Below, piece after piece: positions 26,568 to 35,475 of a stretch of DNA of 64,000 bases. Made by a program: the position numbers and the translations under genes. The notes beneath the pieces are model-generated. The model was given only the letters and a program-made list of their open reading frames with translations, ran no database searches and had not been told where the DNA came from. The stretch is from Chloroflexi bacterium AL-N1 (GTDB lineage: Bacteria > Chloroflexota > Chloroflexia > Chloroflexales > Roseiflexaceae): contig WYDT01000017.1 in NCBI GenBank assembly GCA_013122435.1, forward strand, positions 90,036 through 154,035. The letters are read 5' to 3'. Numbering within the stretch: the stretch's first letter is position 1; each line of letters starts with the position of its first letter.

Positions 26568-26590
26568 TTGCCTGAGCCTGTCAAAGGCAA
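26568..26590. repeat. Copy of a CCTTTGACAGGCTCAGG-type palindromic repeat
   Basis: TTGCCTGAGCCTGTCAAAGG with its following CAA has six-base complementary ends (TTGCCT/AGGCAA). It is a variant of the CCTTCGACAAGCTCAGG element found near 33.55 kb. It sits 17 bases after the stop of the NmrA-like gene in a 296-base gap (26551-26846). The rest of the gap is AT-rich and contains a TATAAT at 26785-26790 without a clear -35. Confidence 0.5.
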
Positions 26591-26846
26591 CGGTGGGGCG
26601 TTGGGACGGTGGGCAGTGAAAGAATTTTCCCCTCTTTTGTGATTGATATGCTCCTCCAAGAAATCATATTTTTAGATGTTTCTTGATACAGAGCCATAGC
26701 GTCAATATTCTTTTCCCGTTTTAGCCTTGTTTGGTCTTTCATAGTACTGTTTTACGTGAGACGGTGTGCTTCTATGTGCGGTGGTATAATCGTAATTGTA
26801 CCAAGATGCAATTCAACCATACCCCACAAAACAAGAGGAGACTATA

Positions 26847-27692
26847 ATGCCCGAGTTGAGACCGATGAGTCACGATTATCTTGAGTATTGGCTTCAGGTA
26901 CAACCAAAGGCGTTCTTATTGGCGGAGGTGAATGAAATTCGCACAGCAATCATTGCAATTCAGGGTACAGCTACTCTGGCGAGTACGGAGCGAGATGTAG
27001 AACGTTTACAGCAAAGTTTGCAATATATTATTACTCGTGCAAAGCAGATAACAGATGCACTGAATGTGGCTCTTGAGTATGCACGACATATGGATGAGTC
27101 GAAGAGAGGTTTTATGCAAGGTATCACCCAACGGATGCGGCCATATCGTCCTGGGCTCACCCTCGCCTGCAATATTATTCAGGATTGGGAACAGCGAACC
27201 CAGCAGCTCGTTGTTATTGCACAGGTGCGCTACAAAGTCACGACCCCTCACACTTGTCTCGTAGCAATGATACGATGGATAGATGGTGAGAGCACCAGCG
27301 CAAAGGATCTTCTACAGAAGGCCATCGAGGTTGCTGATCGGTGGTGTGCGATGCCAGTGTATAATCAACCCAAACAGATTATTGTGGAGGATGATATCGA
27401 TGGATTGCCAAGGAATGATGTCCATGGCTTCTATGATGCGCTGGTACTCCTTACCGATGACTTACTAGATTTAGAACGTGAGCGAGTTGCTTATCGTGTG
27501 CAGGACGTGGAGTCAGGTTTTGATCAAGTGTTCGGTAGTGAGGCACAACAAGATTTGTTCTGGATACGTAGTCTACGGGCGATGATTGAAGTGGCCATTA
27601 GTTGTATTGATGCACAGCCCAATGTCGTGCCAGCAAGAATACGAGTTGCCCTGTATGAACTAGAGTCTTGGTGTCAGTTACAACGGAACTAA
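26847..27692 (+). CDS. Hypothetical helical protein, 281 residues
   Basis: The family is not recognised. The protein is predicted to be mostly alpha-helical and soluble, with long amphipathic stretches (for example residues 30-90) and several Trp residues. The ATG at 26847 has GAGGAGAC upstream. A TATAAT hexamer lies about 57 bases before the start. It is followed closely by the gene at 27716 (23 bases), suggesting an operon. Confidence 0.6.
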   Translation: MPELRPMSHDYLEYWLQVQPKAFLLAEVNEIRTAIIAIQGTATLASTERDVERLQQSLQYIITRAKQITDALNVALEYARHMDESKRGFMQGITQRMRPYRPGLTLACNIIQDWEQRTQQLVVIAQVRYKVTTPHTCLVAMIRWIDGESTSAKDLLQKAIEVADRWCAMPVYNQPKQIIVEDDIDGLPRNDVHGFYDALVLLTDDLLDLERERVAYRVQDVESGFDQVFGSEAQQDLFWIRSLRAMIEVAISCIDAQPNVVPARIRVALYELESWCQLQRN

Positions 27693-27715
27693 GTCTTGAT
27701 AAAGGTTTGACTTCT

Positions 27716-28183
27716 ATGGATATCCACTCTCTTATGCATCAGTTTGTCCTATTGAAAGGAGCAGATGTAGGACAGGGACCACGACACCCAACTACTCCTG
27801 TCCCTGCTCTTGCGAAAGAGATCGAAGATTTCTTTCATTTCCATCCATTTCTCCGGCGTGACTCTGGATATGTTGATTTTATAGAGGGTTATGCTGGAGC
27901 AGGTATTTCGCGAGAACCCGAATTGATGGTCGACATCTATGGGTTTATTCCAAGCGGAACACACATTGTCAAAGAAGATGGAATTCGACTTGATGAACGC
28001 GGCTATTTTGCGTTCTGCACAACATATCTCGATAATTTAGGAGATGTTGGTTTTGCCTTTGATACAGAACGAATGTCAGGCATATATCAATGGATGGTGG
28101 GCGAGCATCTACAAGGAGACTATAGTTGGTATTGTTCTACCTTCCTCGAATGGCTCGAGCGTTTGATAAGGTATGAGGGATGA
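27716..28183 (+). CDS. Hypothetical protein, possibly SUKH (SMI1/KNR4)-like
   Basis: This 155-residue protein has EIEDFFHFHPFLRRDSGYVDFIEGYAGAG near residue 35, then LMVDIYGF and FAFCTTYLDNLGDVGFAFD. This order loosely recalls SUKH-fold proteins, many of which are immunity proteins against polymorphic toxins. The assignment is by eye and weak. No toxin gene is adjacent. It lies 23 bases after the 281-residue gene. Confidence 0.5.
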   Translation: MDIHSLMHQFVLLKGADVGQGPRHPTTPVPALAKEIEDFFHFHPFLRRDSGYVDFIEGYAGAGISREPELMVDIYGFIPSGTHIVKEDGIRLDERGYFAFCTTYLDNLGDVGFAFDTERMSGIYQWMVGEHLQGDYSWYCSTFLEWLERLIRYEG

Positions 28184-28293
28184 CTTGATGAGTAGTGGTT
28201 AATCTGTGTGGTGTATATGGTTTTTAACAAGTCCAAATCGATGTTCTACGATTAACAATGACACACACACTGATACTATCACAAGGATAATCT

Positions 28294-28956
28294 ATGTTTC
28301 GCCATCCTAGAGATATCATTGTCTGGTTGGTGTGGTTTCTGACCTATAGCATTGGGTGGGGTATTGGTATTGTCCTTCTGTCGATCAGTGCAATTAATAT
28401 CTTTTATTTTGATCCGACTACAGGATCTATCTTACCCCCTGACCTAATCGATTTTGTGCTGTTTCATGGGACTATTTGGGGTGGCATTGGTGTGACGCAG
28501 TGGGTCGTATTGCGAATCGCCTACTTCCCGAAGGTGGTGTGGTGGAGCCCCTGGTGGGTGCTAGTCACTGTCGTTGGGTGGGTATGCTTTTGGCTTCTAA
28601 CCCATGTTCCTCCTCTGCCTGTGGATATGTTGAGTATGTTGCTGGTGTGGGCACTAGCAGGTATGTTGATAGGTTTGCTTGAATGGTTTGTATTACGGCG
28701 TTATGTTGCTGGAGCAATCATCTGGTTGTGCGCCCATCCTGTTGCACTGGGAACTATGGCGTTGCTACATTGGGTTATAAATCCTATCCAACTACAGGTT
28801 TTTGGTAGTAGTTCTACAATTGGACGCTTTGTAGATATCATGTTGCCAGGTATGGTGTATGGCAGTGTAATAGGTTTTTTCCTGGTCTTTTTGTTACAGA
28901 GAGCAAGTCCTCGTCACGTGCTAACGAACTACAGTCACTATCAGCCAGGTGAATGA
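28294..28956 (+). CDS. Hypothetical multi-pass membrane protein
   Basis: This 220-residue protein has about six hydrophobic segments, starting at residues 8-32 and including several Trp-rich stretches. No family is recognised. The ATG is preceded by AAGGATAA. It is on the same strand as the two unknown genes upstream, but a 110-base gap separates it from them. Confidence 0.6.
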   Translation: MFRHPRDIIVWLVWFLTYSIGWGIGIVLLSISAINIFYFDPTTGSILPPDLIDFVLFHGTIWGGIGVTQWVVLRIAYFPKVVWWSPWWVLVTVVGWVCFWLLTHVPPLPVDMLSMLLVWALAGMLIGLLEWFVLRRYVAGAIIWLCAHPVALGTMALLHWVINPIQLQVFGSSSTIGRFVDIMLPGMVYGSVIGFFLVFLLQRASPRHVLTNYSHYQPGE

Positions 28957-29095
28957 ACTGATTGTGTTTCCCCAAACCACCAACGCATGTAAAACTCATG
29001 GTATAATCAGAACACTTGAGCGAAATAAATCTGTCGGACTCGTGAATATATGGTGATCAGTGTGGAACAGACCATTGTGACCAGGAGGAGTCGCT

Positions 29096-29770
29096 ATGCC
29101 ACCCCGCAAAAGCGCTACATCAAGCACGCCCGTTCAGGCACCACAGATCAAGTGGGATGTACTTGAGGATGCTGGAGAGTCTGCAACACTCACTAACAAC
29201 AGCCTGTTTGAGCGTGTCCAGCTACAACACGCTGATATGTCAGCGCAAACCGTCGATGATGTGCTCTTTGAGCAGGTAGTTTGTAAGCACATCAATTTTG
29301 GTCAGTCAACCATTACATTGGGACAACTTATTGATTGTCAGTTTCACACCTGTGATTTTGCCAACACGACGCTTGAGAAGTGCTATGTGCGGCGGGTGGA
29401 GTTCAGCGGATGCCGGATGTTGGGCATCAATCTGCCCCAACTCGATGGTCAGGATGTAGTTTGGCGCGATTGCAATGTTGAATGGGGGCGTTTTGAAGAT
29501 GCTGCGTTGAAGTCCACCCGCTTTGAGCGTTGTCTACTCCGTGAAGCATCCTTCGGCAACAGCGATCTGTCAGGTGCGGTGCTGTACAACTGTGATCTGA
29601 CTCGGGCGGATTTTCGTGGTGCCAAACTAGCAGGGACCGATTTGCGTGGGTCAACTATCGATGGCATTCAGATTAGTCCATATGAATTGCAGGAGGTGAT
29701 TGTCGACTCTGCTCAAGCGCTCCAGCTTGTGTCGATTTTTGGCCTTGTTGTCAAAGACAGTGATGGGTAA
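29096..29770 (+). CDS. Pentapeptide-repeat protein
   Basis: This 224-residue protein is made mainly of pentapeptide repeats A(D/N)LXX that fold into a right-handed quadrilateral beta-helix. The clearest units are in the second half: RFERCLLREASFGNSDLSGA, then LYNCDLTRADFRGAKLAGTD and LRGSTIDG. The first ~40 residues are not repetitive. GGAGGAGT lies just upstream of the ATG, and a TATAAT is at 29002-29007. Such proteins act as protein-binding or DNA-gyrase-shielding scaffolds in known cases. The role here is not shown. Confidence 0.8.
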   Translation: MPPRKSATSSTPVQAPQIKWDVLEDAGESATLTNNSLFERVQLQHADMSAQTVDDVLFEQVVCKHINFGQSTITLGQLIDCQFHTCDFANTTLEKCYVRRVEFSGCRMLGINLPQLDGQDVVWRDCNVEWGRFEDAALKSTRFERCLLREASFGNSDLSGAVLYNCDLTRADFRGAKLAGTDLRGSTIDGIQISPYELQEVIVDSAQALQLVSIFGLVVKDSDG

Positions 29771-29928
29771 AGGGTTATCATAGCGCACCCACCTTGCCAT
29801 GTAGAGTTGCAACATAGTGTTGTTGATCTCCCAAATGCTGTTGAGTCGCTGTTCTAGGTTTTACTTGCCTTAATGCTCTTGTGAAACACCTCTTGCTCAT
29901 CGGGTGCGGGCATTCCTTTTTTACATTT

Positions 29929-30441
29929 CTACCAGTCGCCTGCATACAACACACTGTATGGCTCGGCTTCCTGTGTGGTCAGATGATAGCGCAACTCGAT
30001 CAGTTGGCGAATATGGAGCAGGTCGTGGGCGACCCACGAGGCTAGCAGATCGCCTGCCTGCAGCACAAGGCCGCTGGGATGACGGTGTGATCGGGTCCAG
30101 TCGGGTGCTTTCAGGGATTGAAGCCATTGCAGGGATTGCTGGCGTTCGGCGCTGAAGTTGGCGATGGACTGGTGCGGATCGCGTTGCTGGTAGGCCCGCG
30201 CAGTAACCCATCCGGCGGGATCGGTAGGTGGCCAGTCGTTGTCTGGGTGATGGAGGAGGAAGTCCAGGCGTGCCCGAAAGTCTTCCCGTTCCTCATCATA
30301 CAGGTGGTTGATGACTTCGAGCATCGACCACGACTGTGGGTCTGGCTTTACACGTGCTTGCTCAACGGAAACGGTTTCGAAGAGGTGTGTGATCGTGGTG
30401 GCGTTGAGAGCGAGTTGGGTGTGCGCCCATTGCAGGTCCAT
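29929..30441 (-). CDS. DinB-family protein
   Basis: This 170-residue four-helix-bundle protein of the DinB/YfiT-like superfamily contains putative metal-dependent transferases and hydrolases. The histidines that make the metal site are visible in MLEVINHLYDEEREDFRAR (helix 2) and HDLLHIRQLIEL (helix 4). It starts with MDLQWAHTQL and ends at YAGDW. It is the first minus-strand gene after a long run of plus-strand genes. The substrate is unknown. Confidence 0.8.
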   Translation of the reverse strand: MDLQWAHTQLALNATTITHLFETVSVEQARVKPDPQSWSMLEVINHLYDEEREDFRARLDFLLHHPDNDWPPTDPAGWVTARAYQQRDPHQSIANFSAERQQSLQWLQSLKAPDWTRSHRHPSGLVLQAGDLLASWVAHDLLHIRQLIELRYHLTTQEAEPYSVLYAGDW

Positions 30442-30694
30442 GACATGTTTCCCGTTGTGTGAGAATATCTATGCTGAGGGATTATATGCGATGAGGTGGC
30501 AGGTGTCAAGGGTGGGTGTTATGTGGCGTCTGCTGCGATAGGTAGTGGTTGTACTGACACAATCGGTATTGTTTCAGTCGAAGAGGGTGTGTACGCTGAC
30601 AGGTGTAAAATGTTTTGTATAGGTGGCTGCAGCAAAAGGTGCAAAACGAGATCACGGTTCTCGGGAGAGATGTTTCAAGACCAGTAAGTGGAAA

Positions 30695-30907
30695 CTAATG
30701 GGAACCAAGTTCTGTTGGTTGTACAAGAACGGAATAATCAAGCAGAGTAATACCAACCACTTGTTGCGATTGCTTATTCACACGCAATAAAATGTAGTCA
30801 GTTAATTCAATTCCAGTCGCTAACTCTCCCGAACGGAATGAGATAGAGAGTGTGTCACTGGTGGCATTGTAATTGTAGGTGGATGTGTTTTTAGATGGGT
30901 TATTCAT
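30695..30907 (-). CDS. DUF2283-like small protein
   Basis: This 70-residue protein has the DUF2283 pattern: YNYNATSDTLSISF, then ELTDYILLRVNKQSQQVVGITLLDYSVL. Its ATG overlaps the TAA of the upstream gene by one base (TAATG), so it is probably translated by re-initiation after the 422-residue protein. The function of the family is unknown. Confidence 0.7.
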   Translation of the reverse strand: MNNPSKNTSTYNYNATSDTLSISFRSGELATGIELTDYILLRVNKQSQQVVGITLLDYSVLVQPTELGSH

Positions 30908-32175
30908 TACTGCTCTGGGAGTGTTACAGAAACACTTGGAAAATAGGCAGTACCGACGATAGAATGGCTGATCAGCACTACTGTGAATTCTTGGACACTA
31001 TTGGTGGGTGTATCAAACTCGATCCAATGAGCACGACGGACGCCAGCTTGCAGAGGGGCACTAAAATGGTCGTTCTTGGGGGTCTCCACTTTGTCAGCCA
31101 CTTTGGTGTAGGTTTCGCCCTGCTCATCAGCTAGATAAGTTGAGTCGTAGTTGAGACGGATGTCATAGTTCTCGTCAGACTGATTGGCAAACAAGAAATG
31201 CCAGCGCATCCGTGCGTTGGGAAGAAACTCGACCTGGGTAATAGTGACCGTCACATCATCACGATTCGAGCTATCGATGGTTGTATCTACAGGAATGGTG
31301 AGAATGTCATCTGGAACAGGAGTGACTTCTGGTAGCGATACCGCTTCAGGGTTGTAATTCAGGGTCACTGTGGTGGTGGGAAAATAGGCAGTACCGACGA
31401 TAGAATGGCTGATCAGTACTACTGTGAATTCCTGGACACTGTTGGTGGGTGTATCAAACTCGATCCAATGAGCACGACGAACTCCGGCTTGCAGGGGGGC
31501 AGTAAAATGGCCATTCTTAGGGGTTTCCACTTTGTCAGCCACTTTGGTGTAGGTTTCGCCCTGTTCATCAGCCAGATAAGTTGAGTCGTAGTTGAGACGG
31601 ATGTCATAGTTCTCGTCAGACTGATTGGCAAACAAGAAATGCCAGCGCATCCGTCCCGTGGGAAGAAATTCAACCTGGGTGATAGTGACCGTCACATTGT
31701 CGCGATTCGAGCTATCGATACTTTGATTGACTTCGACGACACTGGATACTTCAGAAGGTTCAGCAGTGGGGTTTGATTGAGCTATTGGGGATGGCTCTGT
31801 AACAGGAGTCTCGACAGTAACGGTCGGCTGATCGGGAGGAAGCGGTGTTATAGATGGATCTGGCTGTAAGGTTGGTGCCAATGTAGGAGAAATTGTGGAA
31901 GAGTCTCTATCTTCTGTAGGAACTACTAATGGTGTAGATTGGCTCGTCTTTGGAGCAGGAGATGTGGCAATCCCTGTTGCACCACCGGGGAACATTATTT
32001 GGATTATAGCAACAGACCAAAGCACCAAACCACAGACCACAAAAGATACGCGAGGTAATCGTCCAGTTACAAAAGGAATCTCGAAACCGATAGCTTTGAT
32101 ACCACCACCAAGTACACCAACGAAAATAAAAATGGCACCCAATACCAATAGAACCCCTTCATTCGTCTGAGGCAT
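30907..32175 (-). CDS. Membrane-anchored protein with a duplicated extracellular domain
   Basis: This 422-residue protein has two N-terminal hydrophobic segments (about residues 8-30 and 43-62). A Ser/Thr/Pro-rich linker follows, then two nearly identical ~115-residue beta-rich domains beginning IDSSNRD(N/D)VTVTITQVEFLP and ending SHSIVGTAYFP. The domains come from a 341-bp direct DNA repeat with a 441-base (147-codon) offset. The domain resembles DUF4352-like extracellular modules only in general character. ATG 32175 is used as the start. The frame is open 47 codons upstream without conserved features. It is coupled to the DUF2283-like gene. Confidence 0.7.
   Translation of the reverse strand: MPQTNEGVLLVLGAIFIFVGVLGGGIKAIGFEIPFVTGRLPRVSFVVCGLVLWSVAIIQIMFPGGATGIATSPAPKTSQSTPLVVPTEDRDSSTISPTLAPTLQPDPSITPLPPDQPTVTVETPVTEPSPIAQSNPTAEPSEVSSVVEVNQSIDSSNRDNVTVTITQVEFLPTGRMRWHFLFANQSDENYDIRLNYDSTYLADEQGETYTKVADKVETPKNGHFTAPLQAGVRRAHWIEFDTPTNSVQEFTVVLISHSIVGTAYFPTTTVTLNYNPEAVSLPEVTPVPDDILTIPVDTTIDSSNRDDVTVTITQVEFLPNARMRWHFLFANQSDENYDIRLNYDSTYLADEQGETYTKVADKVETPKNDHFSAPLQAGVRRAHWIEFDTPTNSVQEFTVVLISHSIVGTAYFPSVSVTLPEQ
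30938..31278. repeat. Direct repeat, copy 1 (inside 30907-32175)
   Basis: 341 bases nearly identical to 31379-31719, with an exact 441-base offset. It encodes the C-terminal copy of the duplicated domain. The few differences are scattered single bases. Confidence 0.85.
31379..31719. repeat. Direct repeat, copy 2 (inside 30907-32175)
   Basis: This is the partner of 30938-31278 and encodes the first of the two duplicated domains. The identity at DNA level shows a recent tandem duplication or gene conversion. Confidence 0.85.
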
Positions 32176-32437
32176 TGTAATACTCCAAATGATACTCTTA
32201 TCTTGTCGTTTGGGTGGGACGTTGAAAGAATCGTAAAACTTCTTAACACAAGTGTACCATAATTTAGTGAGAGCATGGTTAAACCTGATATGGAAGATAC
32301 CGGTTTGTTTTATCAATTAATCTTTGAAGTATGTCAGTTTAAGAAAGATAAATCATCCCTCCCACCAAACCAATAGCGTATAATGGACCGACACGTGATG
32401 ATGACACAGACTCCACATAAACGATAAGGAGCCACGT

Positions 32438-33037
32438 ATGCAGGTATTTTTAGAAACTGAGCGCCTCATTCTGCGGCGTTTTACAGAAGCTGATGGAGAC
32501 CATCTCTTTGCCCTTGATAATGATCCCGACGTCATGCGTTTTCTTAACGGTGGTACGCCTACGCCACGTGATGTGATCCAGAATGACATTCTGCCGGGTT
32601 TTCTCCACTACGACGAGGATGCATCTGGCAACGGTGCGTGGGCTGCTATCGAGAAGACCAGCGGGGATTTTCTGGGCTGGTTCAGTTTTCGCCTGTCTGG
32701 GGAAACCTCTTATGAGTTCATTCTTGGCTATCGGTTGCATAAAGCTGCCTGGGGCAAAGGCTATGCCACGGAGGGATCAGGGGCCTTGATTCGGAAAGGC
32801 TTTACCGAGTTGGACGTGCAGCGTGTCGTAGCTACGACCTACGAGGAGAACATCGGGTCGCGTCGTGTGATGGAGAAGGTTGGTATGAAGCTGGTGCGGA
32901 CGTTTCGTATCACTGCGGATGATCTTGTGCATTCAGGTTCGTTTCATAGCACCTCGCCTGAGGTCTGGGATGGCGATGATGTTGAATATGCGTTGGAGAG
33001 GGCTGACTGGGAGCGTCAAGAGGTGCTACGTGGTTAA
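32438..33037 (+). CDS. GNAT acetyltransferase (RimJ/RimL-like)
   Basis: This 199-residue N-acetyltransferase opens with FLETERLILRRFTEADGDHLFALDNDPDVM, typical of the Acetyltransf_3 (RimJ/RimL) group. The acetyl-CoA-binding stretch reads WGKGYATEGSGALIRKGF, followed by VVATTYEENIGSRRVMEKVGM. Substrates in the group are ribosomal protein N-termini, aminoglycosides or small amines. It has AAGGAG before the ATG and a TATAAT at 32379-32384. It is followed after 30 bases by a VOC gene. Confidence 0.85.
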   Translation: MQVFLETERLILRRFTEADGDHLFALDNDPDVMRFLNGGTPTPRDVIQNDILPGFLHYDEDASGNGAWAAIEKTSGDFLGWFSFRLSGETSYEFILGYRLHKAAWGKGYATEGSGALIRKGFTELDVQRVVATTYEENIGSRRVMEKVGMKLVRTFRITADDLVHSGSFHSTSPEVWDGDDVEYALERADWERQEVLRG

Positions 33038-33067
33038 CCTGCCTGCGTTATAAGGAGGTGAGCTAAA

Positions 33068-33463
33068 ATGGCTGATGCACTAGTCATGCGGGTTGCGCGC
33101 CCTACCGACAATCTCACGACAATTAAGCACATGTACATCAACGGCTTAGGGTTTACGCTGCTGGGTGAGTTTACTGATCACGACAGCTTTGATGGCGTGA
33201 TGCTTGGACAACCCAACGCACCATACCATCTTGAGTTTACAGCAAAAGTGGGTCATACCGTTGGTACTGCACCGACTCAGGAGAACCTGCTTGTGTTCTA
33301 TATTCCAGAGCAGGATGAATGGGAGCACCGCTGTCAGCAGATGCGACAGGCGGGCTTTATTGAGGTGCCGTCGTTCAATCCGTATTGGGAGGTGCATGGT
33401 AAAACGTTTGAAGATGTTGATGGCTATCGTGTAGTGCTGCAAAACGCGACGTGGACGGTATGA
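33068..33463 (+). CDS. VOC-family protein (YycE-like)
   Basis: This 131-residue protein is a single VOC module: VARPTDNLTTIKHMYINGLGFTLLGEF, then YHLEFTAK (metal-ligand strand) and WEVHGKTFEDVDGYRVVLQN. It is similar in style to the Bacillus YycE group of uncharacterised glyoxalase-like proteins. The ribosome binding site AAGGAGGTGA is one of the strongest in the window. It is probably co-transcribed with the GNAT gene. Confidence 0.8.
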   Translation: MADALVMRVARPTDNLTTIKHMYINGLGFTLLGEFTDHDSFDGVMLGQPNAPYHLEFTAKVGHTVGTAPTQENLLVFYIPEQDEWEHRCQQMRQAGFIEVPSFNPYWEVHGKTFEDVDGYRVVLQNATWTV

Positions 33464-33515
33464 TATTACTACAGAGGAACTTGAGTGCGAGGTATTACCT
33501 GGTTTGACGAGTGCA

Positions 33516-33591
33516 TGCCGCCTTCGATACGGTCAGGCAGCGGGGTGTAGTGTGTCGTCCGTGCCGCCTTCGACAAGCTCAGGCTACGGGA
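33516..33591. repeat. Tandem pair of CCTTCGACAAGCTCAGG-type repeats
   Basis: Two related 30-base units, TGCCGCCTTCGATACGGTCA... at 33516-33545 and TGCCGCCTTCGACAAGCTCA... at 33562-33591, lie 46 bases apart in the gap between the VOC gene and a broken SDR gene. The second contains the CCTTCGACAAGCTCAGG core, an element that recurs in many bacterial genomes. Confidence 0.55.
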
Positions 33592-33631
33592 TTGAGTGGC
33601 CTTACTTTGATACTGCAATGGAGAACTTTGC

Positions 33632-34439
33632 ATGAAAACAGTCTTAATCACTGGTGCCTCGGCGGGCATCGGGCGTGCCACGGCCCGGTTGTTTGCAACA
33701 AAAGGATGGCAGGTCGCTGCCACAATGCGGAAACCGGAGCGAGAGACAGAACTCGCAAAGGTCAAAAACATTCGATTGTACCAGTTGGATGTGACTGAGA
33801 CAGAGCAACAGGTCGCTCGTCGTGTCGATGCGATTGTGGATGACCTGAAGCATATTGATGTCCTGGTGAATAATGCCGGGATTGGTGTTTTTGGGGCCTT
33901 TGAGTCTGCTGATTTTGAATTGATCCAACAACAGATCGAGACCAATGTCTTGGGCTTAATGCGCGTGACTAAAGCAACGTTACCGCATATGAGGGCACAA
34001 GGTGCTGGGGTGATTGTCAACGTCTCATCAGCCGTGGGGGGGCCTTTCCTGTGAGAGTCTCTACAATACCAGCAAGTTTGCCGTTGAGGGGTTTTCGGAG
34101 GCACTCCAGTACGAATTACGCCCACTCGGTATTCGTGTCAAAGTCGTACAACCTGGCAGTATTAAAACCGAGTTTTTCAATTCACTGATTGTGGCCAAAA
34201 ATGACGATCTTCCAGAGTATCACGCGTATCAGGAAAAGGTCCTGGCCAATTTGCGAAGCCTCAACGCAGGTGGGTCTTCGGCCAGGAAGGTGGCACGGGT
34301 TATCTTTCGAGCAACACGGGATCGTTCTAATCGTTTGCGGTATATTGCTGGTGGGGATACACGACTTCTGTTGAAGATGAGGAAGGTATTGCCAGATGGC
34401 ATTTTTTTCAACCTTATCCGTAACCTGCTGGAGAAGTAG
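33632..34439 (+). pseudogene. Frameshifted short-chain dehydrogenase
   Basis: The first part (to 34054) encodes a classical SDR N-terminus: VLITGASAGIGRATARLFA, LVNNAGIGVFGAFES and VIVNVSSAVGG. The catalytic YNTSK and the rest (FAVEGFSEALQYELRPLGIRVKVVQPGSIKTEFF) lie in the next frame, up to 34439. The two frames meet at a run of seven G (34036-34042). Removing one G restores one continuous reading frame of about 268 residues. GGAGA precedes the ATG. It may be a real lesion or a homopolymer sequencing error. Confidence 0.75.
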
Positions 34440-34474
34440 TTATGTAGTCAATACCTGCTTTGGAGAGTTCAACG

Positions 34475-35323
34475 ATGTATAAGATTGGTGATTTTTCCCA
34501 CATGGGTCAGGTTTCTATACGGATGCTACGCCACTATGACAAGTTAGGGCTTTTACGGCCTGAGCATGTTGATCCATGGAGTGGTTACCGATACTACACA
34601 TTGGAACAGTTGCCCCGGCTCCATCGAATTATGGCCCTCAAAGACTTAGGGCTGTCTCTGGAAGAAGTGGGTGAGTTGCTCGACGATCCGTCTCCTGATG
34701 ATCGTTTGCAGGAGCTTCTGCGTCAAAGACAAACGCTGATTGAACAACAATTAGCAGAAGAAAACGCACGATTGACTCGTGTTTCTGTGCGTTTGGAACA
34801 AATCGCAGCAGCCCAACATCCTATTCCGTATGAGGTTGCATTGAAGGTGTTGCCGTCACAGTCCGTAGTTGGTATTCGCGAGATTGTCCCCCATGTCTCA
34901 AATATGGGCGATGTGCGTGACCGTATGCTGCAAACACTTTATCAGAAGCTTGATACATATAGTATAACGGTTGGGACTGAACTGGCGCTATATCATATGC
35001 AAGCCTACGCGGCAACTAATATCGATATGTCCTTAGCCGTTGAGGTTCCCGCAGATACCTCTCTCCCAAAGCATGAAGCCGTACTTACATGCTATCATTT
35101 GCCCTATGCCTTATTAGCTGCAAGTATTGTCCACTACGGCAGTCTTTGGGACATTCCTGATGTGGTTCGTAACTTGTATCGTTGGATCGGGACAAATGGT
35201 TACACGAGTGCCGGTACGTATCGCGAAGTGCACTTGTTTGGCAGGGAACTTGCGTGGTTTGCCAACAAGACACCGAAAGATGCCGTATTTGAGATCTTGC
35301 TCCCGATCGAGTCGCTCCACTAG
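34475..35323 (+). CDS. MerR-family regulator with GyrI-like effector domain
   Basis: This 282-residue regulator has an N-terminal winged-helix domain (YKIGDFSHMGQVSIRMLRHYDKLGLLRPEHVDPWSGYRYYTLEQLPRL), a dimerisation helix up to about residue 110 and a GyrI-like small-molecule-binding domain (from about 125, ending W...YREVHLFGRE). This BmrR/TipAL-like architecture senses amphipathic drugs. ATG 34475 follows GGAGAG by seven bases. A TTG five codons earlier is less likely. Its neighbours are two SDR genes, so it may regulate one of them. Confidence 0.85.
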   Translation: MYKIGDFSHMGQVSIRMLRHYDKLGLLRPEHVDPWSGYRYYTLEQLPRLHRIMALKDLGLSLEEVGELLDDPSPDDRLQELLRQRQTLIEQQLAEENARLTRVSVRLEQIAAAQHPIPYEVALKVLPSQSVVGIREIVPHVSNMGDVRDRMLQTLYQKLDTYSITVGTELALYHMQAYAATNIDMSLAVEVPADTSLPKHEAVLTCYHLPYALLAASIVHYGSLWDIPDVVRNLYRWIGTNGYTSAGTYREVHLFGRELAWFANKTPKDAVFEILLPIESLH

Positions 35324-35475
35324 TTTCTGTATTAGCATCCCTGATTATAACCAGTATCCCTAGGGATACTGAGTTTTTTTAATGGCTTGCCTCTCACACT
35401 GTGTCAGGCTCTATGCTTTTTTCCAGATATCACAAGTGTAGCGATGTGTTTTGTATTTTCTATGGAGGAGCAACA

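Noticed and set aside
33632..34439. Programmed ribosomal frameshift in the SDR gene
   Set aside because: A G7 run alone is not a known slippery signal with a stimulatory structure. Mutation or sequencing error is simpler.
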